A stretch of 64,000 nt of DNA from Chelonoidis abingdonii. Its lineage: Eukaryota; Chordata; Testudines; Testudinidae. This document shows positions 35,720 through 47,558 of this stretch, piece by piece. The number at the start of each line of letters is the position of its first letter. The stretch's first letter is position 1. The DNA lies in NCBI RefSeq assembly GCF_003597395.2, contig NC_133770.1, positions 36,159,086-36,223,085 of the forward strand. Direction: 5' to 3'. A program made the translations under genes and the position numbers. Under the pieces are notes generated by a model that saw only the letters and a program-made list of their open reading frames with translations, was not told the DNA's origin and did not search any database.

Positions 35720-37680
35720 TCTCCCCTTTCAAAATGATTGGAACAAATGAGCCTTAGTTGTGTGAGCAAAAACTATAGACCAAGGCCAAGGCCAAGGCTA
35801 ATAGTGTGTCTAGTACTGCTGATTGATCTGATATAAAGGAATAGTCAGGTACTGACCTTGGGAAAATACACTGCTCCTGTGTCATGTAAAGATTTATACT
35901 GGGAGTTTAACAGGTTTAAGAAACAGATTTAATCGGTAGATACTCTTTTGGTCATTAGTTGAAAGAAAACATACTGAACTAGAAGGCCATGCTTAAATTA
36001 CAGAAGAAAATTAGGACTTGTCCGAGTGATAGCAGCCAGGAATTTGAGAATTAAAGTCTGTTTGCTTATAAGAATTTTTCTTGATCACGAGATGCAGGAT
36101 AAACTCCTTTGTAGTCTATCATTTGTTCCTTCTGGAAGAGCAGTGCTGAACTAATAATTCAGCAGTCTCATTTCCAAAGTCCATTGGACTGCCCCTTATT
36201 AGATATAAACAGCCTGAAACCTGCCAGAGAAGAAGTGTGGCTCTCATGGATGCTTCGAACAGGTTTGAGGGAAAAAAGATGTTTTTATGATTATGATGCT
36301 TCCATTTGCCGAGTTGTTTGAGGCTGTTCAGGACAGAGCGCTGATTCCTGAGCCCACTTATACCCCATTTTAACGTGGCATGTTTAGAATTTTGACTGTC
36401 TTCGGCTTCTTATCCTCCCCTTGCCTTTATTCAGCTTCTTGGTTCATAGCAACATGACAATAGTGGAAAGCAAAAGATGGTTTTATTTACTCACAGTAAG
36501 AACAGAACAACTATATGAAGCACAGGAAAGACATGCAAGAATCACAAACCAAAAGTGTAGGCTGAAATAATTGCTACATAAATTCAGCTTTGAATGCTTC
36601 TCTGGTCAGCATTTTGATGTGTGAACGTCAAGAAAAATTCAGAAACTAATGTCTAAGTATAAGTTTTTTCTCATTAACATTATTCAGCTCTTTTCTTATT
36701 AAGAAATATCATGAATTATTATAATAATAAAGATTATAACCCTTAATAATAAATTGACAGTGGGAATTTGTGTCATTACTTGTGCAGTCAGCAGAGATAC
36801 CCAAACTGGATCCCTCTCACTATAAAAGGGAGGAGAGCAGTTGGGAGGCATTCTCTGAGAAGGCTCAAGGACTGTGGAACTTGCTCCCCCTGCCTCCTCC
36901 CTTGGTCTGAAATAGTCAAAATTTGGTGACCTCCTGGGCACACCATGCCACACAGCAAAAGAAACCTGTTTCACTGGGCTTTTAGAGAAGGCTGAGGGTG
37001 TGCTTCCCTCAATGGTAAAGGTGTGGAAAGAGACTGGATGGAATGATTATTTCACTATTGCTAGAATTTCACTGTATTTCATAATTATTGAAGGTGTAAA
37101 GGCACCTAAGACCTTGGAGTAGGCATCTTTTTTATAGTTTTAAATCTAAATAAAAAATTTCCCCCAAATATATTAGCCTATAAAGGATCATTTATGCAGA
37201 ATCACCCCTCTCACTTGACTCCAAGAATCTAGATTTCAATATGCTAACCATTACTGAAAAGTGAATTAGTGATCCGCACTGAGAAATCTTCTTTGCATCA
37301 TAGTATTTAATACCATCCTTTTCTCTCTGTTTGTAGCCTGGTTGCATACAAATTGGTCAGGTACACGCTTCACAATAAGTTAATTTTTCTAACGTATTTC
37401 AAACCCCCATAAAAAATAAAAATAATCTAAATATTCTTTTGTATGTATTTATTATTACTAAACAAAGAACAATGGTACTGTGGCATCACTATATGTAAAA
37501 ATATGGCTAATTAATTCATTTATTTTCCTGTTATGCCACTGTTTTTTTTTGTTGTTTTTTTTTGAATTGTGTACTAAACCTTTTAAATGACCTTTCAGTT
37601 TAAATATTCAAGAAATATGGGTTGCTTTTATATGGTATGTATTGAACTTTTTATAACCAAATTCAACTGGATTTTCCTTT
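35720..37680. other. SelO intron, little recognised
   Basis: The stretch 36770-36990 (GACCTCCTGGGCACACCATG, TTTCACTGGGC) looks like an old LINE C-terminal fragment, but I cannot name it. The rest is plain AT-rich intron. Confidence 0.35.
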
Positions 37681-37688
37681 GATTTCAG

Positions 37689-37768
37689 CTGTCAATCCTA
37701 GATATATACTTAGGAATTGGATGGCAGAATCAGCAATACAAAAAGCTAAAATGAATGACTTTTCAGAG
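37689..37768 (+). CDS. SELENOO-like: SelO-like exon (NPRYILRNW)
   Basis: The exon completes Ala and encodes VNPRYILRNWMAESAIQKAK then MNDFSE. NPxYxLRNxxAxxAIxxAxxxDFSE is one of the strongest C-terminal signatures of SelO. The acceptor is TGATTTCAG and the donor is GAG|GTAAAA (phase 0). Confidence 0.95.
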
Positions 37769-37982
37769 GTAAAACTGTCTACTTGCATACTGATTACATT
37801 TATGGAGCTAATGAAATGAGTGTTGTGTTCATAACACTTTTGACCAGTACTGTCCTCCAACAGTGGTAGTAATAAACAGAAGAGTAATTCCCTGAGTAAG
37901 TTCAACGCTTAGTATGTTTTGCCCCAGGGAATCTGCAAAACAATTTTGTGTGGAATGGGTTCTCAATTTTAATTGTTTCTAG

Positions 37983-38105
37983 GTTCATCTCCTGCAGGAA
38001 GTTTTACAACATCCCTTTCAGAGACAAGCAGCAGCAGAGAAAGCTGGCTATTCACTACGTCCACCTTCTTGGGCCAAAGACCTTAAAGTCAGCTGTTCAT
38101 CCTGA
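37983..38105 (+). CDS. SELENOO-like: SelO-like terminal exon ending C-S-S-stop
   Basis: The last exon encodes 40 residues, beginning VHLLQEVLQHPFQRQ and ending YSLRPPSWAKDLKVSCSS, then TGA. The human counterpart ends YSSKPPLWAAELCVTUSS, so the alignment is unambiguous. The penultimate-triplet Sec codon is replaced by TGT (Cys), and the first Cys of the CxxU redox pair is Lys. No read-through of a UGA is needed, so no SECIS element is expected. The acceptor is AATTGTTTCTAG. Confidence 0.95.
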   Translation, partial: VHLLQEVLQHPFQRQAAAEKAGYSLRPPSWAKDLKVSCSS

Positions 38106-38679
38106 TGAAGAGCAGCTGAAGCAAGAGAAAATGAGTGGAGTCTGAGCTCAAGCCTTCAAACTGGTGTGGGGGAACTAGGCAACACTATCCACTCTCTCAC
38201 TGTAGGCGTGGTTCCTTCCAATCTGCTGTGTGAAATTTTGAACAGGTTTGTCAAGAGAAATGGAGTTCTGCATGGTTCTGTCAGTAGGTAATTTGCTCGC
38301 ATTTCTAGCTCTGACCCACATACCTATTTATACATTAATTTGTGTCCTAGAGAAAATAGAGTTCAGTCAGGCTGTCACATTAACCTCCCCAAATCCATCC
38401 TCTTAGTGCTATGTCTTGATTAGTTGCTTCTAGATAAGTTTAAAATTTTCCTGACATAGTTTTAATCATGGAATATTTTAATTAATGTCCTCACTAGGTG
38501 TGACACACTGTTCAAATATAATTTATATTCTGTTCTGAAGAAGGTATTTGGAGATTTGAAGCAGGAAGCAAATCGAGATCTTAGCTGGACAGGATTAGTA
38601 TTGCAAAATGGTTCCTTACTAAGTTTTATGTAGGTGACCTCATTGCTTCCCATTAAACTGCCAAATAGTTTTTTAAGGA

Positions 38680-38685
38680 AATAAA
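38680..38685 (+). promoter_or_regulatory. candidate poly(A) signal of the SelO-like gene
   Basis: This is the first AATAAA I find downstream of the stop, about 575 nt after it. Nothing else (for example transcript data) supports it. Confidence 0.3.
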
Positions 38686-38820
38686 TTTGCTCACCATTTA
38701 ATTTAATCTATGCAATGAATTGTCCAAGACTAAAGTGGAATGTTCTTTGTATACCCAGCTGTCTATGGGCTTAGCTCACCCCACTTCCAATTTTTAGCAT
38801 TTGACAGCATTATTATGATT

Positions 38821-39175
38821 TACACCTCTACCTTGATATAATGCAACCCGATATAACACAATTCGGATATAACGCGGTAAAGGAGCGCTCCGGGGGGGCG
38901 GGACTGTTTTACCTCGTTATATCTGAATTCATGTTACCGCAGGCGGTTCCTCTGCACCCGCATTACTTGCTAGGACCCTCCTCCATTCCGCCTCCTCCCA
39001 TGAGCGCGCCACAGTTCCGCTTCTTCCCCCTCCCTCCCAGGCTTGCTGCACCAATCAGTTGTTTGGCACGGCAAGCCTTGGAGGGAGAGAGGAGAAGTGA
39101 AGCTGCAGCACTCATGGGAGGAGACAGAGGCAGAGTGGAGGTGAGCTGGGGTAGGGGGGCTGCAGCAAGTAAGGG
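38821..39175. mobile_element. Tc1/mariner-like MITE, truncated at the right
   Basis: It begins TACACCTCTACCTTGATATA and carries the same GC-rich core as the neighbouring MITE (CACCAATCAGTTGTTTGGCA in the middle). The closing inverted end (GGTAGAGGTGTA) is missing. Confidence 0.65.
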
Positions 39176-39197
39176 GTTGCTCTCTCAAGATGTAGAA

Positions 39198-39788
39198 AAG
39201 CATCTTGATCTAATTTAAATTTATATACTGAGTTATCTTCAGGAAGAGTCCATGTCCAGCTAGTAGACGTTCCCTGACGAATTACACCAGTACAAAATAC
39301 ACCTCTACTCCGATATAACGCAGTCCTTGGGAGCCGAAAAATCTCACCATATTATAGATGAGCCTGCGTTACATCGGGGTAGGGAGAGGAACTGCTCCCT
39401 GCCCCAGCTCATCTCCACCACCTCCTCCTGTGAGTGCGCTGCCACCGCCGCTCCGCTCCCCCCCCGCACTCTAGTCTTGCCGGGCCAAACAGCTGATTGG
39501 CGCGGCAAGCCTGGAAGGGAGAGAGAAGCAGAGCGATGGCGGCACGCTCAGGGAGGAGGCAGAGTGGAGGTGAGTTGGGGCGGGGAGCAGTTCCTCTCCC
39601 TACCCCGATGTAACGTGGGCTCACCTATAACACGGTGAGATTTTTTGGCTCCCAAGGACCACGTTATATCGGAGTAGAGGTGTATTTTGTACAGGTGTAA
39701 TTCCTCAGGGAATGTCTACTAGCTAGACATGGACTCTTTCTGAAGATAACTCAGTATATAAATTGAAATTAGTTCAAGATGCCTTTCG
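39198..39788. repeat. ~590-bp palindrome containing a mariner MITE
   Basis: The arms fold about 39490. The outer ~100 bp on each side (GCATCTTGATCTAATTT...GTACAAAA and TTTTGTACAGG...AAATTAGTTCAAGATGC) are inverted repeats of each other outside the MITE ends. The MITE itself is palindromic, so the whole forms one hairpin. Confidence 0.9.
39298..39684. mobile_element. Tc1/mariner-like palindromic MITE (387 bp)
   Basis: The ends TACACCTCTACTCCGATATA and TATATCGGAGTAGAGGTGTA are exact inverted repeats with TA edges. The GC-rich centre pairs around AACAGCTGATTGGCGC. This family is common in turtles as I recall it. Confidence 0.85.
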
Positions 39789-40052
39789 TACCCACTTTTC
39801 AGCTGTGCAGTGGAAGTCTAGCAAAAAAGACGCTGGAAAAAAATGGAGATATTGCTGAAAATGTGTCACTTAACAATCCAATAGATAAATATGTAGAGAT
39901 GCTAGTCTTCCCATCCTTAGAGACTGAGATTGCTTTCCATTATGAGCCTTTAATTTCATAATTATAATGTTATGGAAGGCTAGTATTTTTCAGGAATGCT
40001 TAAGGTAAATTAAATTACTTGGAAATCTGAGGGTTCAAGAATGAGGTGATCT

Positions 40053-41637
40053 TGTTACCCTAAAATTTTAGACGCCAGTTATGTTAGCCTACCAATAGTG
40101 CTTTTAATTTAATGAAAGGGTGATAAGGTTGTGGTTGCCCTGAAAGAATTGCCAGGGTGTTACCAGGGGGCTTGTCTCAGATCCATAGAGGGCTCCCCAG
40201 AGAAAGCTAGTCTTACTAACCCCTGAAAGGACACACATACAGCCTTCCACTCAAGGATGGATACATAAGCAATAATTCTTTGAAAACAAAAGTATTGTCT
40301 ATTTAAAGAAATAAGTGGTTATTTCAGTGTATTTAATAAAGCAAGAGAGAATACATAGACTATAGTAAAATGCCACAGAATTACATTTAAAAGAAGAGAC
40401 ACAACAAAATCAGAGGCACAGACAATATAGATAACTATCACATACAGGAAATATAGTAGTTTCAATGTAACATGCGCATAGACATTCCCATGTCACAAAG
40501 GTTTTTAGCTTTAGTGATACAGTTTAACTTCGTACTTAATACCATGTGGTATACGTGACCTATGTACACATATGTAAAACCATTATGGTATTCAGAGATA
40601 AAAATAAAGATTTATTAGACATCAACATTAACCCTTAACATTAAACATTTAACATGCTGTATGCGCTGGCCAAGCGCTTACAAGATGGGTAGGAGAGATG
40701 TCACTCAAGGTACAGGCATCCAGCTTTATTTACAAACAAATCTATACACTCTTAATAGGTAGAAAAGAAGATCAGACTTGAACTTTTTATTCAAAATTTC
40801 CCTCTGACCCGTCTTATTGGTCCTTCTGCCCTGACTGATTTCCAGACCTATGGGCTCCACAGCTGTGCTGTTGCTCATTCGGGATGCAGATGCAATGGTG
40901 GTTGCTGCTCTTCTGTTGCTGTTGGCAAGATAGCTGCTAGCAGGCAGTTGCTCATTGTCACAGCAACCTTAGAATGCTGCTGCTGTTTTCCCAGGTAGTA
41001 GCTTTTCAGGAAGTTGCTTTTCAGGCTGTTTAGTTCTTCTTTTAAGGCAGCTTCTGTTCTTATGCAAAGCTTCGAATCCACTACCTTCAGCCTGTTAGCT
41101 GAAAGCCTCCTACAATCTTAGCCTGCTGTCAAACCCACTATGTTCTCAGCCTGCTGGCTGTGGCCTTGTAGTTTAGTTGCTCTCTGAAGATCAGATCCTC
41201 TCAGCCAATCAGCTTCTAGCTTTTCAGCTCCTCCCCAGGACATCATACTTATTTTTAGGTAGGAAAGCTCCTCCCCTGATGCCATCTTAGAGAAAGGAGC
41301 TTAGAAAGGTCTAGAATCGAACGCCATCTTGTTTGCTGGAACTTTCCCTGACCTAAATTTGAACTATGTCATCACCATCCCTGCCATTTTGATCAGCCAT
41401 GTTGGATTTTCTAAATTTAAACTATCATTAATTTCTACTTAATTAGAGCCTTAATCTTAAAACTAATTTCTCTTTTATGTGAACCAAAGTGTTCTGATAC
41501 TGCCTCCATCTTAATTATATCAGTTGGAAGAAGTGAATTCTACAGTATTTTTAAACCCCTTCCAAATGTTTTCTGTAAGTCTATGTTAAGGTGCTGCAAA
41601 GTACGTTAGAACATTTGAAGCAAAATCTTTCACTACA
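40053..41637. mobile_element. LTR-like repeat, family L, longest copy (1585 bp)
   Basis: It starts TGTTACCCTAAAATTTTAGA and ends CTTTCACTACA. Internal landmarks are TTGCCAGGGTGTTACCAGGG, a long AT-rich middle, and a 3' part with CAATCAGCTTCTAGCTTTTC and GCCATTTTGATCAGCC. The TG...CA outline suggests an LTR. Four more pieces of the family follow within 11 kb. It has no protein-coding content. Confidence 0.6.
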
Positions 41638-41910
41638 GTCTCACTTCCTGAACTATTACTTAACAGTGGTTTGGATTTTGGATAGCTAGGACTAGAAACT
41701 CCTCCAATTTTCTTTAACCTCTTTTGATTCTGAAAAAAGAGGCAATTTAGCAGTATGATGACCATTCCAGAAATATATCCATTGTATTTTCCCCCTACAT
41801 TAGCTCTCTCTCAGTGGTCAGAAAAGAAGATTTTACATCTATTCACTGGTGACTACCATCAGGATGGTTGGTTATTCAAGATAATTTCCCAAGATATGCA
41901 GGGTTTATAA

Positions 41911-42120
41911 CAATGGTGGGCAATGGGGCCCATCAGGGTAATCTGATAGCGAGCTGTGAGACATTTTGCTGACATTGACCTTCCTCAGGCACCGTCCCCT
42001 GCAGCTCCCAGTGGCTATGGTTCTCTGTTCCCAGCTAATGGGAACTGTGGGAAGAGGCAGCCAGCATGTCCCTGTAGCACCTTCGTTTGCAGGCGCCGCT
42101 TCCCATAGCTCCCATTAGCC
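41911..42120. mobile_element. GC-rich repeat flanked by 10-bp direct repeats
   Basis: GGGTTTATAA occurs at 41901-41910 and 42121-42130 exactly beside the element. The interior has GCAGCTCCCAGTGGCTATGG, shared with 46510-46625. The outline CAATGGTGGGC resembles hAT ends, but the right end does not pair, so it may be truncated. Confidence 0.6.
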
Positions 42121-42769
42121 GGGTTTATAAGGCAAAAGTGTTGTGAGACATAATGTAAACATGTCTAATTTTTCATCTGGACTTGAGATTTATGGCTACA
42201 TCTTACAGGATAAGAGCTCAGGGTAGGAAGAATGGGGAACTACAAGTGCAACAGTTACTGTGTACAAAGCCAATGCCAATAGTTTCTCCATTCAAGCAGC
42301 AAATTATGCACTAAGTACATTTAATGTATTTAAGAAATCCATAGGCCAAAGCTGTGAACGTCTTTAAACATTTTCCAAAATATCTTTTTCCTCAAGTGTC
42401 CTTCATCAAAATGTCTCTGTCTTATAAACAAGGTGCAGTAATTGTTGATGGTGGCAGATCTGTGAAAGATGGGAGTAATGCTAGGTCATTTTGGTGGCCT
42501 TAACTGTATCTTTTCTTATGTTCTAGTAATTGTGAACCTAAAAATTGTGAACCTAAAAATTATCTCTGCATTTCCAGGACTTGTGATGTGTGTGCTGTTT
42601 GTTTTTTAAGACGACTACATTATTAAAGATCTCTTATTTTAAGTAATTGATAGATATTCACAACATTTTTGCCTGGGAATTTAGAACCAACAGAAGTGCC
42701 AGTAAATTTGTAGTGGCAGGGATAAAAAAAATAACAGAACATATTTCTTATATGTCATAATAATATAAA

Positions 42770-43830
42770 AATGGCCAACCTGGATCAGACCAGTGGTCCA
42801 TCTAGCCCAGTATCTCGTCTTCCGACAGTGGGCAGTACCAGATTCTTCAGAGGGAATGAACAGAACAGGGCAATTATTAAATGATCTATCCCCTGTCATC
42901 CACTCCCAGCTTCTGGGAAACAGCGGCTGGGGACACCCAGAGCATAGGGTTGTATTCTGACCATCTTGACTAATATCCGTCCTCCACAAACGTATCTAAT
43001 TTGTTTTTAACACAGTTATATTTTTGGCTTTCACAACATCCCCTGGCAGTGAATTCCACAGGTTGACTGTGCATTGTGTGAAAAAGTACTTCCTTATGTT
43101 AGCTTTAAACCTGCTGTCTATTAATGTCATTAGATGACTGCTAGTTCTTGTGTTATGTGAACTGGTAAATAATACTTCCCTATTCACTTTCTCCACACCA
43201 TTCATGATTTTATAGACCTCTGTCATGTCCCCCCTTAATCATCTCTTTTCTAAGATGAACAGTCCCATTCCTTTTAATCTCACCTCATACGGAAGCTATT
43301 CCATACCCCTCATCATTATTGTTGCCCTTCTGTCTTTTTTTTTTCCAGTTCTAATATGTCTGTTTTGAGATCAAGCAACCAGAACTGTATGCAGTATTCA
43401 AGGTGTCGCCACACCATGGATTTATATAGTCGCATCTTGATATTGTCTTATGATCTATCCCTTTCCTAATGGTTCCCAACATTGTTAGCTTTTTTGACTG
43501 CCACTGCACACCGAGCGGATGTTTTCGGAGAACTATTGATGATGACTCTAGAATCTCTTTCTTGATTGGTAACAACTAATTTAGACCCCTTCATTTAATG
43601 TGCATTACTTTGCATTTACCAATATGACTTTCATCTGCCATTTTGTTGCCCAGTCACCCAGCTTTGTGAGATCCCTTTGTAATTCTTCACAGCTAGCTTA
43701 GGTCAACTGTCCAGAGTAATTTTGTATCACCCGCAAATTTTGCCACCTGACTGCATTATCCCACTATTTGTACCCATGGCACCCTCAATACTGGCTTGCC
43801 TATAACCGTCAATTGATTGTCAATTTACTC
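42770..43830 (-). pseudogene. CR1-like LINE 3' remnant
   Basis: The - strand frames read TEVYKIMNGVEKVNREVLF, SRFKANIRKYFFTQCTV and NLWNSLPGDVVKAKN, the C-terminal pattern of CR1-type ORF2. The 5' part (about 43380-43740) is more decayed, and the 3' UTR runs to about 42770. Confidence 0.8.
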
Positions 43831-43840
43831 ACCCAAATGG

Positions 43841-44450
43841 GTAATAAGGAGTGGCTCACCCTAGAGGAATTGCCAGGGTTTTACCAGGGGGTTTGTCCCT
43901 AACCCAAAGAGGACTTCCCAGAGCAGACTAATTCTGCTAACTCATGGGAAGATATGGCTACAGCTCTCCAGTCAAAGGATTGACATTCAAGCAATAATTC
44001 TTCAGAAACAAAGTATCATTTATTTAAAAAAATAATCAGTTACAATACATTCAATGAAGCAAGAAAGAAAAAATTATAAAACATAATAGAATACAATTAT
44101 TTTTCATTTAGAAATCATGTACCGAAGCAGTGCAAGAGAATGAAATGCACAGAATACACAGACTATATGTGGTTACAATGTAATACGTAACATTACATAT
44201 TAAGAAAACATTATTTAACACTAACATCTTGTGAGCACAGGCCAAATGATCACAGAATGGGTGGGGGTGGATCACACTCAGACACAAGCATCTAGCTTTA
44301 CTTACAGGCATACCCAGTCATTCCTTAAACGTTAACAGAAAATCACTCTTCCTATTATCCCTCTGACTTGTCTAAAATCCTTCTGCTCTGTCTAATAATA
44401 GTGGTAATCAGGCTGCTGTTGCTTGCTTGCTTGCTGCTGTTGTTACCCTA
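43841..44450. mobile_element. LTR-like repeat, family L, partial copy
   Basis: GTAATAAGGAGTGGC, then GAATTGCCAGGGTTTTACCA, AGCAATAATTCTTCAGAAAC and CCCTCTGACTTGTCTAAAAT align in order with 40120-40830. It is cut at the right by a fresh family start. Confidence 0.65.
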
Positions 44451-44700
44451 AGATTTTAGATGCCAATTATGTTACCTACAAGTTTGACATTGGGCTCTAA
44501 TAAATAACACTTAGCCCATCAATAATTTAACAAAATGGTAACCAGGTTATGGCCCGCCCAAAAGGAATTGCCAGAGTTAGGCCCACCAACAGCACTTCCA
44601 GTACCTAGTGCAGAATAGTCAATGGGCCCCTGAGAAAGAGATGGCTAAGGTTTAGAACACTACTATTTAGCCTATTGATAACACATTAGAACCCACTATA
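44451..44700. mobile_element. LTR-like repeat, family L, 5' end only
   Basis: TGTTACCCTAAGATTTTAGA at its start matches 40053 onward, and AAGGAATTGCCAGAGTTAGG follows. It is truncated on the right. Confidence 0.6.
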
Positions 44701-44824
44701 CATAAGTTGTGGTGTTGCTTGATGTAGTTAACGTCTCCCCCAATATTAAACAAATTGTGAGCCTAATTATAAGATGTAGAATTTGTTATTTTGAATTCTA
44801 TATTTAAATTAAATAAATACATTA

Positions 44825-45290
44825 TGGAATGAAATTGGAGAGAGTCCAGTGGAGGGCAATGAAAATGACTAGGGGGCTGGGGTACATGACTTATGAAGAG
44901 AGGCTGTGGGAACTGGGTTTATTTAATCTGCAGAAGTGAAGAGTGAGGGGGGATTTGATAGCAGCCTTCAACTACCTGAAGGGGGGTTACAAAGAGGATA
45001 GAGCTAGGCTGTTCTCAGTGATGGCAGAGGACAAATCAAGGAGCAATGGTTTCAAGTTGCAGTGGAGGAGGTCTAGGTTGGATATTAGGAAAAACTATTT
45101 TACTAGGAGGGTCGTGAAGCACTGGAGTGGGTTACCTAGTGAGGTGTTGGAATCTCCATCCTTAGAGGTTTTTAAAGCCTGGTTTGACAAAGCGCTGGCT
45201 TGGATGATTTAGTTGGTGTTGGTTCTGCTTTGAACAGGGGATTGAACTTCCTGAGGTCTCTTCCAACCCTAATCTTCTATGATTCTATTA
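44825..45290 (+). mobile_element. 5'-truncated CR1 3' end
   Basis: The frame has MRGDLIAAFNYLKGGYKEDR, SRSNGFKLQWRRSRLDIR and VVKHWSGLPSEVLESPSL, the CR1 ORF2 C-terminus. It closes with TTCTATGATTCTATTA, the CR1 3' short repeat. It is a typical short CR1 copy. Confidence 0.85.
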
Positions 45291-46509
45291 AACTAAAAAA
45301 TATATAAAACATTTAAAGAAGCACAAAGTAAGAAAGCACCCAAAGTATCAAGTAGGCTAATTACACATGAATCATGATTAGGTGTTTAATCTAAAGAAAA
45401 GGAAAAAAACTGATGTACAAGATGTAACTGAATATGAACAAAAAAGTTAAAATATACACTAATAAAACAAGTATTTTAAAAGATTTTTAAAAAAACATAA
45501 TATCTGAATGTTTAAGGGGTCCTAAAATGCAACTTTTCGGAATTTTTTTTGCAGCAAAATCATCAATTATATCTTCAAAGTTAAATAACCTGACAAGATC
45601 TTGCTCAAGAAGAGCAAGACCATTAAGTCTTTCTTTTCCGATTGTTAATCTTTGTACACTTTTGATTTGTTTCATTTTGCTAAAAGATCTGTCAGCTTCA
45701 AAACCAGTGACTGGTGTGGTGCAGAATATCCAGAGCTATGGTGGCATTAGGAAAAAGACATTCCAACGTAAGCTCATGAATTTTATTTAACAGCTCTAGT
45801 GGTTTGAGAGGTACACTTCCAAAGTTTGCCTTATAAATTGCTTTCATGTGTTTCAGCTCATCAATTGGATATATCATTATCATGTTCTCTGCAAAAAGCA
45901 AAACACAAGTTTTCAAGTTGAGTATCAGTGAATTCCAAATATAACCACAGAAATCTGAAATAATTATTGATATCTCTGGCCATGACAAACCACTCTATCG
46001 ACTCCTCGATTACACTGTCAACAAGCTTGTACAAAACAAACATTCACTTTAAAATCTCTCTCTTCATTCTCTTCTTCCAGTTGGACTTCTGATGTTTCAT
46101 CGTGAAACAGCTCTCTCTTTTGTGTGCGTTTCTCGAGGATTTTAGTTTTGGTTGACAGGTCTGTTGACATGGCTTTGGCTGCACGCTTGGCTTCTAATAG
46201 AAGAGTTTTCCGCATATCACGTAATTCTTTAAGCTCAATCAAGTTGTCAGTGTTTTATACTTCCACATCAAGAGTTGCCTCTCTTGACTGAAGAACCTTA
46301 TTACATTGATCTATGACCACCAATATTTTGGGCCATGTTGTTGCCATCAAAGTACATTTAAATGATTGTATGTAGCACTGAATTCCCTTTAACTCTGTTT
46401 GCACTCAGAAGAGAGATTTAGTTCCTCGCACTTGATAAGTGCATGTGTTATTAGTGGCAAATGTTTAGTAGTTGGTTTAACACTTTCCATGTGATCTAAC
46501 CATCTAGTC

Positions 46510-46625
46510 TAGGGGTTCCCAAACTTGGTTTGTGGATTGTTCAGGGTAAGCCCCCGGCGGGCTGTGAGACGCTTTGTTTACCTGAGCGTCCATAGGTATG
46601 GTCGGTCGCAGCTCCCAGTGGCATG
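46510..46625. mobile_element. GC-rich repeat fragment inside the hAT relic
   Basis: It reads TAGGGGTTCCCAAACTTGG, then GGCGGGCTGTGAGACGCTTT and CAGCTCCCAGTGGC. It shares the last motif with 41911-42120. The end is approximate. Confidence 0.5.
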
Positions 46626-47558
46626 CCTGGATAATATTACTTGAACTACTTTTGCGCTGCATGCCTGGATAAACTCATTCTGACTGTCTGCAGAAAGATA
46701 ATGAGCTTAAAGTCATGTTCCATTGTCTTGAGATTGCCTCACTTTATTAACACGATCCTGAAGAGCTGGATCATATTTGGCACACAATTCAACAATTTCA
46801 AGAAAATTACTGTTATGGCAGTCTCCAACTGTGTTTGACGTTCCCGTTAAAGTCTTCTCTCACCCAGGAACAAACTAAGTGACAAAATTCGGTTAAGCAA
46901 ATCCTTCCAGTACTTCGCGTTAGCTTTTATTTCTTTGTCTACCCATGAATTTATATCAGTTCCTCGGGCAAATCTTCTCTCTAACTCTCACCATTTCAGA
47001 TAACATTGCCTGTGATGCAGGCAATTTACATCTACAATTTGCTCCATAACAATTCCTTTTTCCAGCCATTGTCACTTGCCATATCGACTTGCAAGAAACA
47101 GCATCTGAACTGAATAATCTACAAGGGAAACAAAAGAGCGATTCTGCACTTTCAGTCCACACAAGCCAATCCCTATCAGAAACCTCTCTGGGGTTTTTTT
47201 GGTTGATTTTAGTATAGAATTTGGAAACTTTCTTTTTCCAATCATCAGGAAATGTGTTTGGATGCCCAGGTGGCCCTTTTCAAACAACAGTTTTGGTCAG
47301 AGTTGCAGATAGCGCACTATTTGATAACAGTCCAATAGCAAATCTATATCCTTTGTTCTCTTGGAATGCAATATTACTTTCAGCAGTACTTGTTTTTTCA
47401 GTCTCTTTTGTAGCTTTTCTTCCCATGCAAGAGCACTAGTTTAGACTGGTTTTGTACTTAAATCACACATTTTAACAGAATCATCACAGCCTTTTTCATC
47501 ACAGGCTTGCTCTGAACTATTAGGCCCACTACTAACTGTAGTGACTAGCAGTTCTTCC

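Larger units (their letters stand above)
775..38105 (+). other. SELENOO-like: SelO-family protein AMPylase gene (3' part, nine exons), Cys-type
   Basis: This is the 3' portion of a selenoprotein O family gene; the 5' exons lie left of the window. The family has a protein-kinase fold with flipped ATP binding and transfers AMP to Ser/Thr/Tyr of target proteins; animal members are mostly mitochondrial. The nine exons total 789 nt and splice in frame (phases 1,1,2,0,0,2,1,0). They give about 262 residues including the family hallmarks HGVCNTDN and IDYGPFGF, which hold the catalytic Asp and the metal-binding Asn/Asp. They also give FWALQDL and NPRYILRNWMAESAI. The protein ends KVSCSS then TGA, where human SELENOO ends CVTUSS: the Sec position is Cys and the upstream Cys of CxxU is Lys. 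Vertebrates can carry a second SelO paralogue (zebrafish selenoo2); this may be that lineage, but paralogue assignment is inference. No stop or frameshift was found in these exons. Confidence 0.93.

Noticed and set aside
37948..38145. 65-codon + frame over the last SelO exon
   Set aside because: It is in a different frame from the SelO exon and is a shadow of it.
38106..38700. SECIS element for selenocysteine insertion
   Set aside because: The protein has Cys at the Sec position and a terminal TGA; no SECIS is needed and I saw no convincing AUGA/GA stem.
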